From: CAZRCZ01 sp964598765
GTDB lineage: Bacteria; Sumerlaeota; Sumerlaeia; MVZB01; JAJFLK01
Direction: 5' to 3'
NCBI GenBank assembly: GCA_964598765.1
Contig: CAZRCZ010000038.1
Span: forward strand, 1 to 19,663
Length of the DNA stretch: 19,663 nucleotides
This document shows positions 14,797 through 19,663 of the stretch, one piece after another (within the stretch, counting starts at the first letter, position 1; every line of letters starts with the position of its first letter). The translations under genes and the position numbers were made by a program. The notes beneath the pieces are model-generated. The model was not told where the DNA came from. It saw only the letters and a program-made list of their open reading frames with translations, and did no database searches.

Positions 14797-14826
14797 TTTA
14801 TATTGTCTGCTAATGATTTTTTCCAA
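14797..14826 (-). promoter_or_regulatory. Promoter abutting the start codon of the seven-blade gene
   Basis: On the minus strand TTGGAA (-35, 14826-14821; 4 of 6) is followed after 18 nt by TATAAA (-10, 14802-14797; 5 of 6). The predicted transcript start near 14790 leaves only about 6 nt before the ATG at 14784. No Shine-Dalgarno sequence is present there, so the mRNA would be nearly leaderless. Confidence 0.45.
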
Positions 14827-14854
14827 GCGCATCCGCGCCGCGCTGGTCTCCGAT

Positions 14855-14921
14855 CCGCGACCGTGAGGGAGCGTCGGACGCGCGATCTTTTGGCCGTTCA
14901 CCGCTCGTTCACGCTCGCGGC
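14855..14921. repeat. 67-bp structured intergenic repeat, copy 2 (inverted)
   Basis: Complement of copy 1: block A matches in 19 of 20 positions (14902-14921), block B in 18 of 21 (14855-14875), with the same 26-bp spacing and a diverged spacer. The two copies flank the gene at 13084-14784 in opposite orientation. The block B core (CTCCCTCACGGTCGCGG) resembles an intergenic repeat I recall from other genomes, not verified. Confidence 0.55.
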
Positions 14922-15188
14922 ACCAAGGTTCGCGCCGTCGCGCGCCCACAGTCTCCGTCACCAATCCTTTTCCATGCCCAAGATAATGTTCAAGAGCAAA
15001 GCGAAAGGAAGAGGAAAGATGAGGGATGGAATGGCCGCCAAAATGAAGGGTGGATACGTCTGTCGCCTTGGAGTCTTGGTCGTGAACAAATCCGGACTTT
15101 GAATCGGTTTTGCATTGAGAGCCGGAGCGAAATAAGCAAAAATAAATAGTTGCGCCCGGGATCGGGTGCAAAAGCACGGAGCCGACCC

Positions 15189-16295
15189 ATGCCCAAATCC
15201 AAAGTCGCCCTTGTCCGAACCAAACCCGAAACCGTCCTCGACGACATCGCCCGCGTGTATGAACTCGGGGGCGTCAAGACCGCGCTCGACTCCAAGGCGA
15301 CGACGATCATCAAGGACAACATCAGTTGGCATCTTCCCCTGCCCAGTTCCAACACGACCCCTTGGGGCTTGGAGGGAACTATTCTCGCCCTGCGGAAATT
15401 CGGGTTTCAGGAGCAGGTCGTCGTCGAGAACCGCACCGTCGTGACGCAGGCCGAAAAAGGGGACAAGCTCTGCCGATTCCGTCCCGTCATCGAAAAATAC
15501 GGTCTTCCGTTGAAGTTCAACTTCAAGGACAAGGACATGGCTTGGCAACTCTACAAGCCGAAGTCCAAGATGATCGTGCTGGACAAAATTTTCCCCGACG
15601 GCATTTACATTCCCGATTTTTTCCACGGCAAGAACATCGTTCATTTGCCGACGGTCAAGACCCACAGCTACACCACGACGACCGGCGCGATGAAAAATGC
15701 TTTTGGTGGGTTGCTCTCGGTCAACCGCCATTACACGCACACGCACATTCACGAGACATTGGTTGATCTCTTGGCAATCCAGAAGGAAATCCACACCGGC
15801 GTTTTCGCCATGATGGACGGTTCAATGTCGGGGTCGGGTCCGGGACCGAGAACGATGGTTCCGCACGAAACCAATTGCTATCTGGCCTCCGAGGATCAAG
15901 TCGCCATTGACGCCGTCAGCGCCAAGCTGATGGGATTCGATCCTCTGAGCATCCGCTACATCCGGGTCGGACATGAATCGGGTTTGGGAGTCGGCGATCC
16001 GCGCGAAATCGAAATTGTCGGCGATCCGGATTTGGCCAATCAAACGTGGCATTACGAGGCGGGGGTCAATTTGGCCACCGGCGTCGGACGTCTTCTCTGG
16101 CATTCACCCCTACACGTTTTCCAAAAGTTTTTCTTTCACACGCCGCTCGTGTTGATTTTCATTTGGGCGAGCGAGACGTATCACGACAGGATTTGGTGGC
16201 CGCTCAAGGGTCGTCGGATATACAAGGACTGGCTTGCCAACAGTCCGTGGGGGCGGTTGTTCGACACCTACCATGATTCGGGGGAAAAGGCGTGA
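15189..16295 (+). CDS. DUF362 domain-containing protein
   Basis: This 368-residue protein starts at ATG 15189, 7 nt after a GGAG; the frame is open from 15150 but without a better signal. The DUF362 pattern is clear: an N-terminal KVALVRTKPETV start, IIKDNISW, the central IVHLPTVKTHSYTTTTGAMKNAFGG (about residues 152-176), MMDGSMSGSGPGP, and DQVAIDAVSAKLMGFDP. No ferredoxin-type Cys motif is fused, unlike some members. There is no signal peptide. Near residues 310-330 lies a hydrophobic stretch (FFFHTPLVLIFIWASE) that could touch the membrane. The biochemical function of DUF362 is not settled. Its stop codon overlaps the start of the LRR gene (GTGA), so the genes are probably co-translated. 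Confidence 0.85.
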   Translation: MPKSKVALVRTKPETVLDDIARVYELGGVKTALDSKATTIIKDNISWHLPLPSSNTTPWGLEGTILALRKFGFQEQVVVENRTVVTQAEKGDKLCRFRPVIEKYGLPLKFNFKDKDMAWQLYKPKSKMIVLDKIFPDGIYIPDFFHGKNIVHLPTVKTHSYTTTTGAMKNAFGGLLSVNRHYTHTHIHETLVDLLAIQKEIHTGVFAMMDGSMSGSGPGPRTMVPHETNCYLASEDQVAIDAVSAKLMGFDPLSIRYIRVGHESGLGVGDPREIEIVGDPDLANQTWHYEAGVNLATGVGRLLWHSPLHVFQKFFFHTPLVLIFIWASETYHDRIWWPLKGRRIYKDWLANSPWGRLFDTYHDSGEKA

Positions 16296-17422
16296 GAAAA
16301 GAAGCAAGAATTTTCGCGGCGTTCGTTTGCGCCGCGTGCGGTCTGTTCGGATTCCGCGCCGGTTCCGTCCCCGCGCCGACGCCGACCCCTTCGGCGGCAA
16401 AGCCGAAGGAACCTGCCAAGCCCTTGCCGCCGCATCGCGTCATTCACTTCGGCAACGCGAAGGAGCCGCTCGGCAAGCTCTACGCTCGTGCCAAGGGATC
16501 ATCGGCGTGGGAGGATTGGAAAAATCTTGCCATTGCCCGGGGGGACGTGAATGTTCCCCTGAACCACGATTTGCGTTTGGACGTGCGGGCTTCCGGCGCG
16601 AAGGACCTTTCTGGATTGGATGCGCTGGCTCCCGACGATCTTTACCTCATCAACCTTGGACGAACCAACGTCACGGATGAAAGCCTCAGCCATATCAAGA
16701 AATTCACCGGCGCGCGCATCGTCAATCTTCGCGGAACGGCGATCACCGATGCCGGATTGGCGAATCTGGCGGGGATGACCCAACTCGAGACGCTCTACGT
16801 CGAAGACACGAAAATCACCGACGCCGGATTGGCTCATCTGAAGGGGATGGCCAAACTCGCGCATTTGAATCTGGCCGAAACCAAGGCGACTTCCGCCAAA
16901 GATGATCCAAAGTCTTCCTCCCGGATAACCGATGCCGGTATGGTGAATCTGGCGGGATTAGCGAGTCTCGGCTACCTGAATCTCGAAGGCGCGGCGATCA
17001 CCGACGCGGGACTCGGCAAACTCAAGGGGTTGGCAGGGCTTTTTTCGCTTCATCTTTCGGGAACGAAAATTTCCGACGCGGGACTTGTTCAGTTGAAGGA
17101 CAAATCCGAACTGATGGAACTAATTTTGCGCGACACGGCGATCACCGACGCGGGAGCGCCCGCCATCGCGGAACTTCGCGCGCTCCAAACACTCGATCTG
17201 CGCGGAACAAAAATCACGGAGAGGGGATTAGCTGAACTTAAAAACCTTTCTCTCCAAACATTGATTTTACCCGCGACGCCGCTCACCCAAACGGGCTTGG
17301 ATTCACTGAAGTCCATCAAATCGCTCAAGCGCATTGAGTTTGCCAAAGGGGAGATGAAAGAAGATCAAGCCAAGGATTTGCAGGCGGCGATTCCAAATCT
17401 TGTCGTCGAGGCCGCAAAATGA
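16292..17422 (+). CDS. Exported leucine-rich-repeat protein (TDAGL type)
   Basis: This 376-residue protein has a GTG start at 16292 that overlaps the upstream TGA stop by four bases. A G-rich ribosome-site-like stretch (GGGGGAAAAGG) lies just upstream. The N-terminus (MRKEARIFAAFVCAACGLFGF) is a signal peptide; the CAAC could act as an atypical lipobox. A Pro/Ala/Lys linker reaches about residue 48. From about residue 124 come nine LRRs of 24 residues with the pattern ITDAGLxxLxxLxxLxxLxLxxT. A 13-residue Lys/Ser-rich insertion follows the third. This LRR type is frequent in Planctomycetes and related bacteria and is thought to mediate protein binding; no enzymatic domain is seen. The stop overlaps the dapF start (ATGA). 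Confidence 0.85.
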   Translation: MRKEARIFAAFVCAACGLFGFRAGSVPAPTPTPSAAKPKEPAKPLPPHRVIHFGNAKEPLGKLYARAKGSSAWEDWKNLAIARGDVNVPLNHDLRLDVRASGAKDLSGLDALAPDDLYLINLGRTNVTDESLSHIKKFTGARIVNLRGTAITDAGLANLAGMTQLETLYVEDTKITDAGLAHLKGMAKLAHLNLAETKATSAKDDPKSSSRITDAGMVNLAGLASLGYLNLEGAAITDAGLGKLKGLAGLFSLHLSGTKISDAGLVQLKDKSELMELILRDTAITDAGAPAIAELRALQTLDLRGTKITERGLAELKNLSLQTLILPATPLTQTGLDSLKSIKSLKRIEFAKGEMKEDQAKDLQAAIPNLVVEAAK

Positions 17423-18255
17423 CGTCGAAAATTTCTTTTACCAAAATGTCGGGAGCGGGAAACGATTTCATCGTCATTGACAACCGCGACGGGAAAATCG
17501 CGCAAGAGGAACGTAAGCCCGTCTTTGAATCGTGGTGTCACCGCCGCATGGGGATCGGCGCCGACGGCGTCTTGCTCGTCGAGCCGGCGTCGGACCGCAA
17601 CGCCAATTTTCGGATGCGCTACTACAACGCCGATGGCGGCGAGGCCGAATCGTGCGGCAACGGCGCGCGGTGCATCGCCCGCTTCGCGCATCTGATCGGA
17701 GCCGCGCCGAAGGAATTGGCGTTCGAAACCCAAGCGGGGCTGTATCGCGCCGTAATTATTGGCGACGACGTTCGGCTGACGATGAGCGATCCTCATTCGC
17801 TCCGGCGCGACGTTCCTCTGCCGTTGCCTGGCGTGCCGGGCGACAAAGTTGATTACATCAACACCGGCGTCCCGCACGTCGTCCTGCTCGTGGAGGACCT
17901 CCAGGGCGCTCCGGTCGAAGAACTTGGGCGCAAAATTCGTTATCACGAGGCGTTCGCCCCGGCGGGAACCAACGTCAACTTTGCGAAAGTGATCGGGAAA
18001 AATCAAATTGCCATCCGGACTTACGAGCGGGGCGTCGAAGCCGAAACGCTGGCTTGCGGGACCGGATCGGTCGCTGTCGCGCTAATTGCCAACTTGAAGA
18101 ATTTGGCCGATTCGCCCGTTTCAATTTTGACCAGCGGTGGTCCGACGCTCAAAATCCATTTCGACAAACGAGGCGAATCGTTCGCCAACGTTCGCCTCGA
18201 AGGGGAAGCGCGGATTGTTTATGAGGGCGTTCTGGCGACCAATAATTCGCACTAG
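17419..18255 (+). CDS. dapF: Diaminopimelate epimerase
   Basis: This 278-residue protein has the usual length of the family. It converts LL-diaminopimelate to meso-diaminopimelate in the cytoplasm, for lysine and for peptidoglycan cross-links. Visible hallmarks are the N-terminal FTKMSGAGNDFIVID, the acid/base cysteines Cys79 in ESCGNGARC and Cys213 in LACGTGSVA, plus MGIGADGV, NTGVPH and GTNVNFA. Both catalytic cysteines are present, so it should be active. Its ATG overlaps the TGA of the LRR gene, making it the third gene of a tightly packed set, with translational coupling likely. After the stop comes an inverted-repeat element before aroE. Confidence 0.96.
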   Translation: MTSKISFTKMSGAGNDFIVIDNRDGKIAQEERKPVFESWCHRRMGIGADGVLLVEPASDRNANFRMRYYNADGGEAESCGNGARCIARFAHLIGAAPKELAFETQAGLYRAVIIGDDVRLTMSDPHSLRRDVPLPLPGVPGDKVDYINTGVPHVVLLVEDLQGAPVEELGRKIRYHEAFAPAGTNVNFAKVIGKNQIAIRTYERGVEAETLACGTGSVAVALIANLKNLADSPVSILTSGGPTLKIHFDKRGESFANVRLEGEARIVYEGVLATNNSH

Positions 18256-18282
18256 TTCTCACCGATGATTCCTCGGAATACC

Positions 18283-18425
18283 AACCGCCAAGACGCCAAG
18301 GCCGCCAAGCGAGTGCGGACATCCAAGCTCGCGCCCCGCGAGGCCGGCTTGAATCAAATTCCGCTATCAATCTGTGCAATTCGTGAAATCTGTGGCTCCT
18401 TGGCGCTCTTGGCGTCTTGGCGGTT
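18283..18425. repeat. 143-bp inverted-repeat element (CCAAGACGCCAAG type)
   Basis: The left arm 18283-18309 (AACCGCCAAGACGCCAAG...) and right arm 18399-18425 are inverted copies of 27 bp with 2 mismatches. The 89-bp interior includes an AATCTGTGCAATTCGTGAAATCTGTGG-like stretch of the kind often seen between genes (my recollection). There is no open frame or transposase, so it is a small non-autonomous or REP-like element. It occupies most of the gap between dapF and aroE and ends 9 nt before the aroE ATG. Confidence 0.75.
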
Positions 18426-18434
18426 ATCCCGCAA

Positions 18435-19316
18435 ATGACTGAAATCACCGGCCACACCCGCGTCGCCGCCGTCATCGGTTGGCCCGTGGATCATAGTCTC
18501 TCTCCGCCGATGCAGAACGCGGCCATTCGCGCATTGGGTTTAGATTGGGTCTATATTGCATTGCCCGTGCATCCGTCTCATCTTCGTGTTGCCGTTGAGG
18601 GGGCGCGCGTGTTGGGGATGATCGGAATCAATTGCACGATTCCGCACAAGGAATCGGTCATTCCTTATCTGGACGAACTTGACCAAACAGCGCGCGCGAT
18701 CGGCGCGGTCAATACCATTCACATCAAGCCTGACGGCAAACTGATCGGTCACAACACCGACGCCTACGGTTTCACGCAAACCGTCATGGCCGAGGGGGAA
18801 TTGATTCTCAAGGGAACGACGGTTTTGATTATCGGAGCCGGGGGAGTGGCGCGGGGCATGTCCGCCGGAGCGGCGATGGAGGGCGCGAAAAAAATCATCC
18901 TTGCGAACCGAACGCGCGAACGCGCGGAAAAAATCGCGGGCGACCTCGCGCCGATTTTTCACGAAACCCAATGGGAGGTCGTGCAACTTTCGCCGTCGAG
19001 CTTGCGCAACGCCGCCGGACGATCCCAACTCATCGCAAACGCGACCTCGCTCGGAATGACCGCGAATGATCCTCTGCCGATCGAAGCCGAAAGCATCGCG
19101 CCGGATCAGGTTGTCTTCGACACGGTGTATTCGACGCCCGAGACTCCTCTTTTGAAAGCCGCCAAATCTCGCGGCGCGATTTGCGTCGGCGGCGCGGGAA
19201 TGTTGGCGCGCCAAGGAGCCAAATCACTTGCCCTCTGGAGCGGTCTTCAGCCCGACGAAGACTTGATGCTTTCGGTCTTGCAGAAACACCTCCGCGCCCG
19301 CGCAACATCCTCTTAA
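18435..19316 (+). CDS. aroE: Shikimate dehydrogenase
   Basis: This 293-residue protein reduces 3-dehydroshikimate to shikimate with NADPH in the cytoplasm, in aromatic amino acid synthesis. The shikimate site is visible: S21-L-S23 in DHSLSPPMQN, NCTIPHKES with catalytic Lys72, N93 in AVNT, and D109 in GHNTDAYG. The nucleotide-binding loop is IIGAGGVAR (about 132-140), followed by NATSLGM and GGAGMLARQGAKSLALW. An in-frame TTG at 18417 lies within the right arm of the upstream repeat, so I prefer ATG 18435. No good Shine-Dalgarno sequence precedes either. It follows dapF on the same strand after 179 nt. Confidence 0.95.
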   Translation: MTEITGHTRVAAVIGWPVDHSLSPPMQNAAIRALGLDWVYIALPVHPSHLRVAVEGARVLGMIGINCTIPHKESVIPYLDELDQTARAIGAVNTIHIKPDGKLIGHNTDAYGFTQTVMAEGELILKGTTVLIIGAGGVARGMSAGAAMEGAKKIILANRTRERAEKIAGDLAPIFHETQWEVVQLSPSSLRNAAGRSQLIANATSLGMTANDPLPIEAESIAPDQVVFDTVYSTPETPLLKAAKSRGAICVGGAGMLARQGAKSLALWSGLQPDEDLMLSVLQKHLRARATSS

Positions 19317-19337
19317 AAATAAATTTGCATCACCCCC

Positions 19338-19367
19338 TTGACAAGACGCTGTGAGTTCAGGTAAGGT
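19338..19367 (+). promoter_or_regulatory. Candidate rRNA operon promoter
   Basis: A perfect -35 TTGACA at 19338-19343 is followed after 18 nt by TAAGGT (19362-19367), a weak -10 with 3 of 6 consensus bases. A TGTAAT at 19367-19372 looks better but would need a 23-nt spacer. It lies about 240 nt before the 16S gene and just after aroE, where an rRNA promoter is expected. Confidence 0.5.
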
Positions 19368-19450
19368 GTAATCCCTTTGCTTTCTCGGAAGATGTCTAAA
19401 GATGTGTCCGGGGACGACTAGGGTCGGGGACCTTGGCGGGTATCCCACCG

Positions 19451-19465
19451 TTCTTTGAAATCTGA
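19451..19465 (+). promoter_or_regulatory. boxA-like antitermination site in the rRNA leader
   Basis: TTCTTTGAAATCTGA resembles the boxA-type sequences (CTCTTTGAAAA...) found in rRNA leaders of many bacteria, where Nus factors bind to prevent premature termination. It lies between the promoter and the leader hairpins, about 140 nt before the 16S gene. Confidence 0.5.
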
Positions 19466-19476
19466 GTAGAGTGCGT

Positions 19477-19503
19477 GCAGGCTCTTGAAATTCAAGGCCC
19501 TGC
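19477..19503 (+). other. rRNA leader hairpin
   Basis: An 11-position stem with a 5-nt loop: GCAGG pairs with CCTGC, then one C/C mismatch, a G-U pair, and CTTG pairs with CAAG. It follows the boxA-like site. It could take part in leader folding or pre-rRNA processing. Confidence 0.4.
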
Positions 19504-19549
19504 GGCAAAAAGAAACTCCTAAAATAAATGTAAATTAAGCCGGATTAAT

Positions 19550-19592
19550 CCTTGGAAGGCGCGTCGGGCGAAGCCCGATTGCGTTTTCAAGG
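19550..19592 (+). other. Long imperfect hairpin just before 16S rRNA
   Basis: The two halves, CCTTGGAAGGCGCGTCGGGC and GCCCGATTGCGTTTTCAAGG, fold into a roughly 19-pair stem with two single-base bulges and a GAA loop, counting G-U pairs. It lies about 15 nt upstream of the mature 5' end. Possible roles are guiding rRNA processing or insulating the 5' end during folding. Confidence 0.5.
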
Positions 19593-19606
19593 TCATCAAT
19601 CTCTTC

Positions 19607-19663
19607 TAAATGGAGAGTTTGATCCTGGCTCAGAACGAACGCTGGCGGCGTGGATTAGGCATG
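19607..19663 (+). rRNA. rrs: 16S ribosomal RNA, 5' end only
   Basis: The universal 5' sequence AGAGTTTGATCCTGGCTCAG begins at 19614, which equals E. coli position 8, placing the mature 5' end near 19607. It continues AACGAACGCTGGCGGCGTGG and is cut by the right edge in the V1 approach (ATTAGGCATG). This opening fits Planctomycetes-like or Sumerlaeota-like lineages, but 57 bases cannot fix the phylum. Confidence 0.97.

Larger units (their letters stand above)
14785..15188. other. Divergent intergenic region with repeats, no convincing gene
   Basis: This 404-nt stretch separates the minus-strand FG-GAP gene from the plus-strand DUF362 gene. It holds the promoter at 14797-14826 and the inverted 67-bp repeat copy at 14855-14921. 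Near 15065-15090 lies a degenerate CCAAGACTCCAAGG-type motif (minus strand), similar to the arms of the element at 18283-18425. A 42-codon frame (14974-15102) is Lys/Met-rich and lacks a ribosome site. I could not pick a confident promoter for the DUF362 gene. Confidence 0.5.

Noticed and set aside
14974..15102. 42-codon Lys/Met-rich small open frame
   Set aside because: No ribosome site, overlaps a degenerate intergenic repeat and no similarity recognised; possible but unsupported.
14785..15177. N-terminal extension of the seven-blade FG-GAP gene up to 15177
   Set aside because: The extra 131 codons translate intergenic repeats (TLPHGRGSET type) and would bury the signal peptide; the ATG at 14784 is directly followed by an export signal.
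19367..19372. TGTAAT as -10 of the rRNA promoter
   Set aside because: 23 nt from the TTGACA, too far for a standard promoter; TAAGGT at 18 nt fits spacing better despite the weaker match.

Overview
The window looks like a piece of chromosome from an uncultivated, Gram-negative-type bacterium. The first 57 bases of a 16S rRNA gene at the right edge carry a 'GGCGGCGTGGATTAGGCATG' type start that I associate with Planctomycetes and neighbouring lineages such as the Sumerlaeota/BRC1-like candidate phyla. An OmpA/Pal protein, TDAGL-type leucine-rich repeats and Thr/Pro-rich 'TPTRTAT' linkers fit such a group. The phylum is inferred, not proven.

Left part (1-6.7 kb, minus strand): two large exported proteins. 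One runs off the left edge (signal peptide, Calx-beta domain, Thr/Pro linker, seven FG-GAP_2-type blades, second linker). The other is a BNR/sortilin-type propeller protein with a Thr/Pro linker and a C-terminal NBR1-type Ig-like domain. Middle (6.9-9.0 kb, plus strand): a membrane Fe-S oxidoreductase of the FadF / ETF:menaquinone oxidoreductase type. It ends in a perfect-stem terminator facing a convergent OmpA/Pal-family gene. Then (10.1-14.8 kb, minus strand): two more FG-GAP_2 proteins with 14 and 7 blades. All three complete large exported proteins end in the same NBR1-like Ig module, with one conserved Cys pair and an almost invariant last eight residues AR(N/D)WEIYE. This is the most unusual signal in the window: a locally expanded family of propeller proteins on a shared C-terminal module that could act in surface anchoring or export.

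Right part (15.2-19.3 kb, plus strand): a tightly overlapping set of DUF362 protein, exported LRR protein and dapF (lysine / meso-diaminopimelate synthesis). A 143-bp inverted-repeat element follows and runs almost into the start of aroE (shikimate pathway). After aroE come a promoter-like sequence, a boxA-like site, leader hairpins and the 16S rRNA gene, cut by the right edge.

Intergenic spaces hold several short repeat types: 10-bp phased repeats at a promoter, two inverted copies of a 67-bp element flanking one FG-GAP gene, and the CCAAGACGCCAAG inverted repeat. No CRISPR array, transposase, tRNA or phage gene was seen.
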